In this document: positions 40,808 to 49,090 of the stretch, piece by piece
Layout of the letters: the number at the start of each line of letters is the position of its first letter
Position numbering within the stretch: the stretch's first letter is position 1
Source of the DNA: Thermodesulfobacteriota bacterium
GTDB taxonomy: Bacteria > Desulfobacterota > BSN033 > UBA1163
Assembly: GCA_030017685.1 (NCBI GenBank)
Contig: JASEHH010000013.1
Span: forward strand, 1-49,090
Direction of reading: 5' to 3'
DNA: 49,090 bases
Program-made: the position numbers and the translations under genes
The notes under the pieces: model-generated
What the model saw: the letters and a program-made list of their open reading frames with translations, nothing else
Databases searched by the model: none
What the model was told of the DNA's origin: nothing

Positions 40808-41818
40808 TTGAAAGAAACGCAGGAAGCGACCGCCGGAAAAGTCATCTTTGATGATCTCCAGCTTGCCAACAACCTTTTCGGCGTCCATAGCGAAAATTTA
40901 AAGCGCATTGCCAGGACGATCGGCGTCAAGATCAGCGCCAAAGGCAATGCCATCACCATCCAGGGTGACGACCTTGAGGTCGACCTTTCAAAGCGTGTCC
41001 TGAACGACCTCTATGGCCTTCTGAAAAAAGGCTACCCACTCTTTCCCAATGATATCGACTATGCCATCCGGATGATCTCTGATGACCAGTCGGTCAACCT
41101 CGAGGACATCTTTCTCGATACCGTCTACATCTCCGCCCGAAAGAGAGTGATTACGCCAAAGAGCCTTGCCCAGAAGCGATATATCGATGCCATCCGGAAA
41201 TACGATCTGGTGATCGGCATCGGTCCCGCAGGAACGGGAAAGACCTATCTGGCCATGGCCATGGCCGTCGCTTCACTCATGAAGCAGGAGGTGGAGAGGA
41301 TTGTTCTGACCCGTCCCGCAGTGGAAGCGGGCGAAAAACTGGGTTTTCTTCCCGGTAACATGTTCGAAAAGGTCAACCCTTATCTTCGTCCCCTCTACGA
41401 CGCCCTCCACGATATGATGGATTTTGACCGGGCTTCTCGGCTTATTGAAAAAGGGGCGATCGAAGTTGCCCCTTTGGCCTTTATGAGGGGAAGGACGCTC
41501 AATGACTCGTTTGTCATCCTCGACGAAGCCCAGAATACGGGGCCAGAACAGATGAAGATGTTCCTGACTCGGTTGGGTTTCAGTTCCAAGGCCGTGATCA
41601 CCGGAGACATCACCCAGGTCGATCTTCCAGAAAATAAGGCCTCGGGACTCATCGAAATCCAGGGGATACTCAAAGGAATTGAAGGGATCGAATTCGTCTA
41701 CTTTTCGGATAGGGATGTGGTCAGGCATCCCCTTGTTCAGGATATCATCAAGGCTTATGAAAGGGCGGAAGAGAGGCGTCAGCGCTCCAAGCAACAGTCC
41801 TCTTCTGAAAAAGGATGA
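40808..41818 (+). CDS. phoH: PhoH-family ATPase
   Basis: A 336-residue PhoH-like P-loop protein with an N-terminal KH-like part (about 1-110), Walker A 'GPAGTGKT' (139-146), '[17 protein letters not shown]' and Walker B 'FVILDEAQ' (235-242). It is thought to act with YbeY in RNA metabolism. TTG start at 40808 with GGGGTGAAGG upstream. It overlaps the HD phosphohydrolase gene by 4 nt, forming the phoH-pgpH-ybeY operon. Confidence 0.93.
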   Translation: MKETQEATAGKVIFDDLQLANNLFGVHSENLKRIARTIGVKISAKGNAITIQGDDLEVDLSKRVLNDLYGLLKKGYPLFPNDIDYAIRMISDDQSVNLEDIFLDTVYISARKRVITPKSLAQKRYIDAIRKYDLVIGIGPAGTGKTYLAMAMAVASLMKQEVERIVLTRPAVEAGEKLGFLPGNMFEKVNPYLRPLYDALHDMMDFDRASRLIEKGAIEVAPLAFMRGRTLNDSFVILDEAQNTGPEQMKMFLTRLGFSSKAVITGDITQVDLPENKASGLIEIQGILKGIEGIEFVYFSDRDVVRHPLVQDIIKAYERAEERRQRSKQQSSSEKG

Positions 41819-44175
41819 TAAAAAATATTTTTAAACAATTATCCCATCGATTTTTTCCGCGCAAAACAACCAATGGCCCAAAAGGCAGGTCGTGGGTGAA
41901 TAAGATCAAGGACCCAAATTATCAAAAGTGGTTCATTGGCGTAGGGACCGCTCTCCTCCTCACCCTTCTTCTCTCCCCTTCCCTCCAGTTACCCCTCAAG
42001 AGATACAGGGCTGGAGACATTGCCACAAAGGAGGTCAAGTCAACCCAGGACATCTTAGTGGAAGACCAGAGGTCGACCCAGGAAAAACGCAGCGAAGCCG
42101 AAAGGTCTGTCTTCTCCGTCTATGACTACGATCCGGGAATTCTGATCGATGCCGGAAACCGGCTCCGAACCGCCTTCACCTCCCCTGCCCCATCCATAAA
42201 AAAGGCGGAGTGGGAATCCTCCTTCCGCTTCACTCTTTCACAGAAGGAATGGCATGTCCTGGAGAGGGAGAAATTCAATCCCTCCATCGGAGAAGCCTCC
42301 TTGAAACTGATCGCCCCTTTATTAAAAAGAGGGATCATCAATGATAAAAACCTCCTCGACCCTGATGCGCCTAAAGGGACGTCCATCCGTAACATCCAGA
42401 CACGTGAGGAGAGAAAGGATGTTCCCCCTTTCAACCTCGTCGATTTGAAGGACGCGAAAGCCCGGCTCCGGACCGATCTGGACCGCCTTTCCCCAAGCCT
42501 GAGCAGAGAGGTCGCTTTCCTCGTGTTAAAGATCTCGGAACAGTCCCTGAGACCCAACCTCACCTTCAATAAGGACGAAACCGAGGCGCGAAAGGTGGAG
42601 GCAAAGGCAAGGGTGAACCCGGTCTTTTTTCAAATCAAAAGGGGAGAAGTCGTCCTGAGGGCCGGGGAGCGTGTCCAGGAGGAGCATCTCCTTAAAATCG
42701 ATGCCTTGAAAAAAGCCCAGGAGAGGAGCCATATCCTTTCCATTCTTATTGGCCTGGCTCTGCTGACTTTTCTCGTTCTCGCCAGCCTGTATGAGTTCTC
42801 GACTAAAAATATCCGGAAGATCACGCTTTCTACCACAGACCTCCTCTTTTTCTGCAGCACGCTTCTCGGAGTGGTCGCCCTCCTTAAAATCTTCCATCTC
42901 ATCACCGATATTCTGGGCGGAGAATTTCTCGCCATTCCTTCCTCCTCTTATACCTACCTCTTCCCCATCGCTGCCGGAGCCATGCTCATTCGAATCGTCA
43001 TCAATTCGGAGTTGGCGATTGTCTTTGCAACTCTGGCCGGTTATTTTGCCGCTTCCATGATGGGAAACCAACTCTTTCTCTTCATCTTCAACTTCGTCGC
43101 AAGTCTGATCGGCGCCCATAAGGTCGCTCGATGCGAACAGAGATCGATCCTCATCAAGGCAGGGGTCACCATTGGTGGGGTAAATGTCTTGATGATCCTA
43201 TCTTATAACCTGATCGCCGGAACCTTCTTGAAGATGACCCTCCTTTCCGATGTAGTCATGGGTTTTCTGGCCGGGCTCCTCGCCTCAGTCCTGGTTCTGG
43301 GGATCGCTCCAATGATTGAAAGCCTTTTCGGCTATACCACCGATATTAAACTGCTTGAGCTGGCTAATCTGGAGCATCCCCTTCTCAAGGACCTCATCCT
43401 CCAGGCGCCTGGCACCTACCACCATAGCATCATTGTCGGAAGCCTGGTGGAGGCAGGGGCCAAATCGATTTCCGCCAATCCTTTGCTGGCCAGAGTCAGC
43501 GCCTATTACCACGACATCGGAAAGTTGAAAAAGCCCCTTTACTTCATTGAGAATGCAGGGGGCATGGAAAACAAACATGACCATCTCACGCCCACGATGT
43601 CCAGCCTCATCCTCACCTCCCATGTGAAGGATGGGGTGGAGCTGGCCTGCGAAAACCGTCTTGGAGAACGGATCATTCATATCATCCAGCAACATCACGG
43701 GACGAGCCTGATCTCCTATTTTTATCAGAAAGCGAAGGAGAAAGAGAATCCGGAAATGGATTCGATTGATGAGACCGATTTTCGTTATCCCGGACCAAAA
43801 CCCCAGACCAAAGAGGCGGGGATCGTCATGCTGGCCGATGCCGTAGAGGCCGCCTCCCGTGCCCTCTCCGAGCCTACCCCTTCGAGGATCAAAGGGTTGG
43901 TTCAGCGAATCGTCAATAACATCTTTCTGGATGGGCAGATGGAAGAATGTGAATTGACTCTAAAGGACCTTCAAAAGATCGAAGAAAGTTTCAGCCGAAT
44001 CCTGACCGCCATCTTTCATCAGAGGATCGACTATCCGCTTCTCCCCTCTTTGGAGTCCAATAAAAAGAAGAACCATGAAGATCTGGATTCGAAATCAACA
44101 AAAACCTACCCCTTTAGACCTAAAAAAGATAAGAAGGGTGGTCCAAAGGATATTGGCCGACTTGGGACTTCCTGA
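41815..44175 (+). CDS. PgpH-like 7TM-HD phosphohydrolase (cyclic-di-AMP phosphodiesterase family)
   Basis: A 786-residue membrane enzyme. Order: cytoplasmic N-terminus, first membrane helix (about 38-57), large extracytoplasmic 7TMR-HDED domain (about 60-300), several membrane helices (about 302-500), then a cytoplasmic HD domain (about 530-690) with '[12 protein letters not shown]', 'YYHDIGK' and 'HHGT'. Members degrade c-di-AMP or related dinucleotides. The last about 34 codons overlap ybeY. Confidence 0.92.
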   Translation: MIKNIFKQLSHRFFPRKTTNGPKGRSWVNKIKDPNYQKWFIGVGTALLLTLLLSPSLQLPLKRYRAGDIATKEVKSTQDILVEDQRSTQEKRSEAERSVFSVYDYDPGILIDAGNRLRTAFTSPAPSIKKAEWESSFRFTLSQKEWHVLEREKFNPSIGEASLKLIAPLLKRGIINDKNLLDPDAPKGTSIRNIQTREERKDVPPFNLVDLKDAKARLRTDLDRLSPSLSREVAFLVLKISEQSLRPNLTFNKDETEARKVEAKARVNPVFFQIKRGEVVLRAGERVQEEHLLKIDALKKAQERSHILSILIGLALLTFLVLASLYEFSTKNIRKITLSTTDLLFFCSTLLGVVALLKIFHLITDILGGEFLAIPSSSYTYLFPIAAGAMLIRIVINSELAIVFATLAGYFAASMMGNQLFLFIFNFVASLIGAHKVARCEQRSILIKAGVTIGGVNVLMILSYNLIAGTFLKMTLLSDVVMGFLAGLLASVLVLGIAPMIESLFGYTTDIKLLELANLEHPLLKDLILQAPGTYHHSIIVGSLVEAGAKSISANPLLARVSAYYHDIGKLKKPLYFIENAGGMENKHDHLTPTMSSLILTSHVKDGVELACENRLGERIIHIIQQHHGTSLISYFYQKAKEKENPEMDSIDETDFRYPGPKPQTKEAGIVMLADAVEAASRALSEPTPSRIKGLVQRIVNNIFLDGQMEECELTLKDLQKIEESFSRILTAIFHQRIDYPLLPSLESNKKKNHEDLDSKSTKTYPFRPKKDKKGGPKDIGRLGTS

Positions 44176-44527
44176 GGCCGAACTCAGCCTCCTGCTGGTT
44201 GACGACAAACAGATTCAGGAACTGAACCATCGCTTCCTCGGCCGGGACAAACCCACCAATGTCCTTGCCTTCTCCATGAGAGAGGGAGAGTATTCGTCAC
44301 TCCACCCTCACCTCCTTGGCGATCTCGTCATCTCCATCGAAACGGCCAAACGCCAATCAAAGCAGTCGGGTCTGAATGAGATGGAGATGCTCACCCTTCT
44401 CGTGATTCATGGAATCCTTCACCTTCTCGGATACGAACATGAGGGAGGGAAGAAAGAGGCCCGGGAGATGGCCACCAAACAGAAAGAACTCTTTCGGAAA
44501 TGCCTGAATAGTGGAATGTCGGATTGA
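44075..44527 (+). CDS. ybeY: YbeY endoribonuclease (16S rRNA maturation)
   Basis: A 150-residue metalloprotein with the diagnostic zinc motif 'HGILHLLGYEHEGG' (H112, H116, H122). It functions in 16S rRNA 3' end maturation and ribosome quality control. It overlaps the end of pgpH by 101 nt in another frame, far more than the usual 4-nt overlap. The N-terminal '[10 protein letters not shown]' is a normal YbeY start, so the overlap appears genuine. Confidence 0.92.
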   Translation: MKIWIRNQQKPTPLDLKKIRRVVQRILADLGLPEAELSLLLVDDKQIQELNHRFLGRDKPTNVLAFSMREGEYSSLHPHLLGDLVISIETAKRQSKQSGLNEMEMLTLLVIHGILHLLGYEHEGGKKEAREMATKQKELFRKCLNSGMSD

Positions 44528-44611
44528 CGGAATATTGGGTGATGAATAGTCCTGTAAGAATACACCTAACCAGGAGGCATCCAAATTCTCCCGAAGTGTG
44601 ATGGTCAAGCG

Positions 44612-44842
44612 CTAATGTGAACCCGTCCCCGATTTCCCTTTCTTCGAAGAGACTTCATACTCAATCTGAGGTTCTCGAACCTCGATCTGCTCAGCAGGAA
44701 TACGAACCACTTTTCCATTCCTCCAGATGGCAATCGGAACTCCGTTACGCCGATGTTCGGCGATGGCTTCGGCAACAGCTCTTCGGAAGGCTTCGTGAGC
44801 CTGATGTACCCAAAGAGAAGGCAACCTTTTCATTTTTTTCAT
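44612..44842 (-). CDS. Small partner of the zeta-like kinase (putative antitoxin)
   Basis: A 76-residue basic protein with 'HEAFRRAVAEAIAEHRRNGVPIAIWRNGKVVRIPAEQI', a short helix-strand-strand pattern seen next to zeta-like (COG4185-type) kinases. The start overlaps the kinase stop by one base (TAATG), so the two are translationally coupled. An antitoxin role is inferred from this pairing; no DNA-binding motif is evident. Confidence 0.6.
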   Translation of the reverse strand: MKKMKRLPSLWVHQAHEAFRRAVAEAIAEHRRNGVPIAIWRNGKVVRIPAEQIEVREPQIEYEVSSKKGKSGTGSH

Positions 44843-45435
44843 TACGGCTCCTTATATTTCGAGAAGAGACCAAAAAGAGCGGGATCGACAATTTCAAGCT
44901 TTCCTGATTCCTCAAAGGCGATCACCTCAGGAACATCTCCCGAATTATTAAAAATGATCCATCTGTCTACAACAGGTTGAAAAAAACGGAAAAAATTAGA
45001 AATTCCTTTATCGAAACGGCGACGCACTACCGCCTCCGGGATGTTATGTCCACCCTGCTGCACTCGTAATTCAATCCGTTCCAAAGCGAGTTTGACGCTG
45101 CTAATCCATAGAAAAAAGAGATGAATGTTGTAGCCTTTCCTTTGCTTCAATTCATTTAGAAGCCTCAAATATGACTTTCCGGATAATGTTGTTTCGAAAC
45201 CAAAATCAAAACCGCGGTTCCCCAAAGAATGGATTTGTTCCAGCATAATTCTTCCAGCTTTGAGAGCAGCTCTCTCCGGGTCGAATGGAGATAAACCACT
45301 TGCAATCAAATCTACGTTCACAAACTCCAAGCATTTTGCATAATCCGGAAGAAACTTTCGGGCAAAGGTCGTCTTCCCTGCCCCGTTTGGACCCGCAATG
45401 ATATAGAGGTTTGGTCTACGGGTTTTATTCTTCAA
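44842..45435 (-). CDS. Zeta-toxin-like P-loop kinase
   Basis: A 197-residue zeta-toxin/COG4185-type kinase with Walker A 'GPNGAGKT' (15-22), 'FVNVDLIASGLSPF' (about 38-51), 'FGFETTLSGKSYLR' and 'RRRFDKGISNF'. Characterised zeta toxins phosphorylate UDP-N-acetyl sugars and block wall synthesis; this subgroup is less well defined. TTG start after GAGGGG. Gene order is kinase first and small protein second. Confidence 0.85.
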   Translation of the reverse strand: MKNKTRRPNLYIIAGPNGAGKTTFARKFLPDYAKCLEFVNVDLIASGLSPFDPERAALKAGRIMLEQIHSLGNRGFDFGFETTLSGKSYLRLLNELKQRKGYNIHLFFLWISSVKLALERIELRVQQGGHNIPEAVVRRRFDKGISNFFRFFQPVVDRWIIFNNSGDVPEVIAFEESGKLEIVDPALFGLFSKYKEP

Positions 45436-45587
45436 ATAATCCCCTCATTCAATGACCCGTCTTCCTTTAAACTTTCAGCTTTAAGCTGACTCCAAAACCC
45501 GCATTCCGCAATCTGTATTCCGCATTTGAATACGCCAACTTTTTATGAATGAAACCATCCTATTCAGAAGTAAGGTTTCTTAAATAA

Positions 45588-45893
45588 TTAAACTACGTCC
45601 CCGAGGCCTCCACATTTCAATCGCTCCCACAAAGAGGCTTTAATAAAAATAGATTCACAAGTAATGGGACCGGGGCCGTGATTGACGCCCGTAATATCTA
45701 TGAAGGAACCTAAATTCCTGCCCGGTTGGATTATGGAACTTATTTGGATACGGGTTTTTATTTTCGCCTTTAAAATCAAGTCTCGATAAATATTCCAAAA
45801 GATGCTGATCCCAGAGACAACTAAGGCAACAAGACTGATGACATCGGAGAATCTTAGCTTCGATACAATTTCTAATAGACTTATTCGGTTCAT
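45588..45893 (-). CDS. Small single-pass membrane protein, function unknown
   Basis: A 101-residue protein with one hydrophobic helix near the N-terminus (about 18-36, 'ISLVALVVSGISIFW') and a soluble C-terminal part. GAGGAG 8 nt before the ATG supports it as a real gene. I do not recognise the family. It lies in the accessory region between the kinase pair and the ATPase. Confidence 0.6.
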   Translation of the reverse strand: MNRISLLEIVSKLRFSDVISLVALVVSGISIFWNIYRDLILKAKIKTRIQISSIIQPGRNLGSFIDITGVNHGPGPITCESIFIKASLWERLKCGGLGDVV

Positions 45894-46114
45894 ATCATTT
45901 CTCCTCTATGAAATAAACCAAAAAGGCTGTCCCAACCCACGGAGGCGAGGTTAGGTTCTTAGGTAGGGTCTATGTAAAGGATAATGATTCGCCTCCTCGC
46001 CACTTTAAAATTTCTTGGTCCTACCTGGAAGTGCTCTTGACCCTTAAGCACGCTCTGCATGAATGTCCCCTTTTATGAGTATTTACATGTCAATCCACCA
46101 GTGAAATTGAAATC
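45894..46114. other. 221-nt spacer
   Basis: No gene seen. GGAGGCGA (about 45941) and TCGCCTCC (about 45992) could pair as a weak hairpin. Confidence 0.4.
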
Positions 46115-48598
46115 CTACTCTAATAGCTTTGCCAGTTCATGGGCCCAGTCGTGATATTTTTTTATTCTCTGTTTGTTGGCAGCGTAATCGACTGGTGCAT
46201 GATGCGCATCATCGGTGGTTGTAAATGTTTCTGTTATGCGATCTACTAATCCAACCTCTATTCCACACTCTACTAGTGTTGTTCTTACCTTTGTCGCATT
46301 AAGGCTACCTGGATTCTTTTTGACGCCTTTTTTCTTCAGGTAAATCTCGGAAGTAAGCTCAGCTACCACAATACGTATTTCTTCCTCTGCCTGCTGAACC
46401 CTGATGCTACTTGCAGTATGATCATTGACGATCGCGTTCACTTCCTTTAGCCGGTCCTCCCACCTAGCCCAGGCCATTTCTGATATGTGTGGACCAGCTT
46501 GATTGTATCCTGTAATTTCATAAAACTTTCCATTTATTGTGCGGCAGCCACTGCGTACCATATCAATCCATTTGCGGTTGTGGGATAGTAGTATAATTTG
46601 CTTCTCCTGCTCGATTAGCTTCCTAATCACCTCTACGAATTGTATCTCATGCTCAGCATCCCATGACTGTATTGGATCATCAATGATCAGGAAATCGAAC
46701 GGGGATTCGCCTTTAAGATTCGTAGCGATGCTCACGCATAAGCCTAAGGCATTAAGTTTAGACTCACTGAGGGAGGATACAGCGCTTGCCAGTTCTTTCC
46801 CGTATGATTTGGCCTTGATTTGTACCCTTCGGGCTTTCAACTTTCCCTCTTTCGTACGTTCCATATCGAAGCCTTCGAAATGAACATCCGGGTCACCTTT
46901 GGTTTTTATCTGTTCATACCACTCCATTACTTCAGAGGTCAGGCCTGTCGAGACCGCTTCTAAAACCTTATTGGCTACGTATTGCTCGACCGTTCTCCGT
47001 AGGTCTTTGAGTCCGTCGAGTATACCAATGATTTCGAACTTTTTCTCTATGTTCTGTCGTTGTTCATAGAGATCTACAAGGACGCTTATATCCTCTGTCC
47101 CCGCCAAATGATCCAGCTCATGCTGGAGGACAGAATCCGCTTCGGACATTGCGTTTGCATTTTCCAAAATAACTTTGGCGCATGACCTGCTTTCTGAAAT
47201 GTATTGAGTAAGGGCGTCTCCAAGTTTCTTTATAAGTTCTGCATTTTCCTTGTTTTCATCGACCGATTTCTCAATTTCCGCTAATCTTTCAAGGACTTCG
47301 TTGCGAACGTTTTCTATTTCTCTCTTAAAAGCATTGAGTTTCGAGATTACAGTTTGGATCGAGTCAAAATTCTTTTGGTACTTTGGGGATAAAATTGATT
47401 TAAGCCTTTCCAATTCGGGTTCGAGCGCGAGTAGTTGATTTGCCCTACCGGCATGTCTTGTGTAATACGTGTTTATTCTTGTTTTCAATTGTTCAAAAAG
47501 GCATTTAACTTCATCTTTTTGCTTTTGTAATTCGTTACTCCCTTTTTTTTGATCAAGTAGGCTAGCGTGCTGTTCGTGTATGTGCTTGGTAAGAGTTTCG
47601 TCCACAACCCTGCTACAAAAAGGGCATTCTGCCGGTGTGGTGCCTAATATCTTGATCCCCAAGTCGAAGAAGTCAGCACGTTCCAAGATATGCTGGATAG
47701 ATTCAAGTGCAAGGAGTGCTGTGTACTTTGTAATGACGGGGATTGCTACGCAGTTTAGGAAAAAACTTTCATCATCCTCGTTAGCTTTCTCCTCTTCTGG
47801 TGTGTATTTCGGCAGCTTTATATCTCCCTTGAAGATCTTCGCCACGGCGTCATCCCGAATTTTCAGGAGTTGTGGAAGGATAGATTTTTCTTCTGTTCCT
47901 TGAGGTACTCTGCGTCGGCATTCGGCCGCAATTTCCTCATAGGCTTTTTGCAGGCCCAAAGTACCTTTACTAATCAATTTATGTATCGTTGCTAGTGATG
48001 GCTGACTTTCAAGCCGAGCCTGAAGGGTAGAAACGGTGCTGAGGAATTGGCTAACATCATATGGAATACATGCGTCCGGCTTGGTGCAGAGGGATACGAC
48101 GTTTCGTTGTAGCAAATCCAGTTTTTCTAATCCCAGGAGACGAGCAAACCCCTGGAATCTTTCATCCGGCTTAACCAACAATAGGTACTTTAGTGCGTGT
48201 TGAAGGATAAAAGGTTTGGGTGCTTTGGAAATGTCTGGTGTTAAGAGCCATTGAGGAACTTCTTGCCCGTTAAAAATTTTCTGCATGGTCTCATCTGTAT
48301 TGAGGATTCCTTTTAGTTCTATTTCATGCCCATGTCTATCGATGAAGGTTGCCCTAACAAATGGTTTCAGTTCCTCTGGGGTGTGGCGATTACGGTATGA
48401 GCCTTTGTATTCTTCTTTTGAATCAGCCTTCTCGACTTTTGACGTGACACCATATAGGAGCCATTCGAAGGATTCGGAGATGCTCGTTTTGCCATAACTA
48501 TTTGGCGCATAAACCAGAGTGAGACTTCTATGAAAATCGATGCCATATTCTTCGTTGAACCCCCTGAAGCCAAGTACCGTCAAGCTCTTAACTCTCAC
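46115..48598 (-). CDS. SMC/RecN-like AAA ATPase with zinc-hook-like centre
   Basis: An 827-residue ATPase of the RecF/RecN/SMC type. It opens 'VRVKSLTVLGFRGF', then a variant Walker A 'APNSYGKT' (31-38), a long middle with coiled-coil segments, a central CPFC...HxHxxH cluster (C325, C328, H339, H341, H344) that may bind zinc, the signature-like 'SSLSESKLNALGL', Walker B 'FLIIDDPIQSWD' and 'LLSHNRKW' (switch His). A GTG start at 48598 after GAGGTG is preferred to the GTG at 48613. It overlaps the small upstream gene by 11 nt. Proteins of this build occur in defence loci; function here is not established. Confidence 0.8.
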   Translation of the reverse strand: MRVKSLTVLGFRGFNEEYGIDFHRSLTLVYAPNSYGKTSISESFEWLLYGVTSKVEKADSKEEYKGSYRNRHTPEELKPFVRATFIDRHGHEIELKGILNTDETMQKIFNGQEVPQWLLTPDISKAPKPFILQHALKYLLLVKPDERFQGFARLLGLEKLDLLQRNVVSLCTKPDACIPYDVSQFLSTVSTLQARLESQPSLATIHKLISKGTLGLQKAYEEIAAECRRRVPQGTEEKSILPQLLKIRDDAVAKIFKGDIKLPKYTPEEEKANEDDESFFLNCVAIPVITKYTALLALESIQHILERADFFDLGIKILGTTPAECPFCSRVVDETLTKHIHEQHASLLDQKKGSNELQKQKDEVKCLFEQLKTRINTYYTRHAGRANQLLALEPELERLKSILSPKYQKNFDSIQTVISKLNAFKREIENVRNEVLERLAEIEKSVDENKENAELIKKLGDALTQYISESRSCAKVILENANAMSEADSVLQHELDHLAGTEDISVLVDLYEQRQNIEKKFEIIGILDGLKDLRRTVEQYVANKVLEAVSTGLTSEVMEWYEQIKTKGDPDVHFEGFDMERTKEGKLKARRVQIKAKSYGKELASAVSSLSESKLNALGLCVSIATNLKGESPFDFLIIDDPIQSWDAEHEIQFVEVIRKLIEQEKQIILLSHNRKWIDMVRSGCRTINGKFYEITGYNQAGPHISEMAWARWEDRLKEVNAIVNDHTASSIRVQQAEEEIRIVVAELTSEIYLKKKGVKKNPGSLNATKVRTTLVECGIEVGLVDRITETFTTTDDAHHAPVDYAANKQRIKKYHDWAHELAKLLE

Positions 48599-48770
48599 TG
48601 CGTAACACCTCACTTAGAATTTCCCTCAACTTAGTCTCCATGGCCTGAAGAGGATCAATGCCGCCATAAACCTCGATTATTTGTTTGTGTACAGGGTCAG
48701 AAATCTCCCCTAACAATTCTGAGATATAATTCTCATCAGGGAGCGCCAGAGAATTCTTATTGTTACTCAT
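48588..48770 (-). CDS. Small protein upstream of the SMC-like ATPase
   Basis: A 60-residue acidic protein, MSNNKNSLALPDENYISEL at the start and mostly helical in appearance. GAGGTGAGAA before the ATG and the overlap with the ATPase gene show it is translated as part of the same operon. It could be a regulatory or middle component of an ATPase-based system; that is inference from gene order. Confidence 0.65.
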   Translation of the reverse strand: MSNNKNSLALPDENYISELLGEISDPVHKQIIEVYGGIDPLQAMETKLREILSEVLRSES

Positions 48771-49090
48771 TTCTCACCTCGTTCTCCGTGTACTCAATAA
48801 CAAGATTTCAAATATTACAATGTATGATTTCCTGCCGGCAAGCTTTGTTCAATGTCTGTCAAATCTCCCATTCACTTCTGCCCGTTACTTGCCATCTTTA
48901 CAGCTCTCCGCGAAAGGCCCTGTCTAATATTGCCTGTTCCAAACGCTGGAGTTCATAAAAATGCTCTACTCATCGCTCGATTCATTATTATCGAATTTAT
49001 TCCATAATCCTTGCCAATGTGCCCAAAACCTCTTCTTTAGCCAATTCAAGAATTCAAAAAGCAATGTTTTCGACAGGGTATCCTAAGATG
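48771..49090. other. Right-edge region with degraded coding signals
   Basis: No intact gene seen. On the minus strand several short open stretches in different frames are interrupted by stops, consistent with decayed coding sequence that continues beyond the window. Confidence 0.5.
48898..48966 (-). pseudogene. Remnant resembling the C-terminus of a type I restriction HsdS subunit
   Basis: One minus-strand frame encodes a stretch ending 'LEQAILDRAFRGEL' before a stop codon. This matches the well-known ending of many HsdS specificity subunits (LxQxILxxAFRGEL). Upstream in that frame there are several stop codons, so it is a fragment. Confidence 0.4.

Overview
ORGANISM. The window reads as the chromosome of a strictly anaerobic, probably syntrophic or sulfate-reducing bacterium of the Desulfobacterota (old Deltaproteobacteria) type. 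Pointers are the benzoyl-CoA pathway enzymes (Dch, Had, Oah), two tungsten-type aldehyde:ferredoxin oxidoreductases (AOR), many [4Fe-4S] proteins, a TAXI-type TRAP transporter, two radical SAM proteins plus a third Cys-rich look-alike, and intergenic spaces full of small palindromic repeats. The phylum is inferred from gene content only. No rRNA, tRNA, CRISPR array or transposase gene was seen. LAYOUT. (1) 0.1-5.3 kb, + strand: tandem TAXI solute-binding proteins, a fused TRAP permease and a tartrate/D-malate dehydrogenase. (2) 5.6-9.6 kb: an IclR regulator (minus) divergent from an operon for an NrfD/PsrC-like membrane protein, a 4Fe-4S protein, two GG-tailed MoaD/ThiS proteins and a ThiF/MoeB-like E1. 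(3) 9.8-11.2 kb: a radical SAM gene flanked by a 78-bp duplication of the end of the second moaD-like gene. (4) 11.4-16.7 kb, + strand: a LysW amino-group-carrier operon (lysW, lysX, lysY, a class II glutamine amidotransferase, a small ORF, lysZ, lysJ). (5) 16.8-28.5 kb, minus strand: a Zn-ribbon/AOR/Fe-S operon; a Cys-rich radical-SAM-like protein; then, in transcription order from 28.5 kb downwards, acyl-CoA dehydrogenase, biotinyl carrier, GNAT acetyltransferase, SDR, Had, Oah, terminator, Dch, SDR. (6) 28.8-32.7 kb, + strand: yqgF, mltG, and a thiolase/DUF35 pair. (7) 32.8-39.7 kb, minus strand: a secreted protein, a radical SAM enzyme, an archaeal-type phosphoglycerate mutase, a nitroreductase, two beta-grasp proteins without a GG tail and a second AOR. 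(8) 39.8-44.5 kb, + strand: sirtuin, phoH, pgpH-like HD phosphohydrolase, ybeY. (9) 44.6-49.1 kb, minus strand: accessory region with a zeta-like kinase and small partner, a small membrane protein, an SMC-like ATPase with a small upstream partner, and a scrap resembling a type I restriction specificity subunit. HOW THE PARTS FIT. The aromatic genes would convert cyclohexadienoyl-CoA to a ring-opened acyl-CoA, with the acyl-CoA dehydrogenase and biotinyl protein possibly acting later; no benzoyl-CoA reductase is in the window. A 16-bp operator-like sequence (GTTCAC-nATA-kTGAAC) overlies the start region of iclR, occurs in weaker form at the nrfD promoter, and occurs twice around the Zn-ribbon/AOR promoter 13 kb away. 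This suggests the IclR protein coordinates one tungsten-enzyme electron-transfer system split over two loci. The other striking structure is a set of nested palindromic repeats, with a 20-bp element sitting inside at least two larger repeats.
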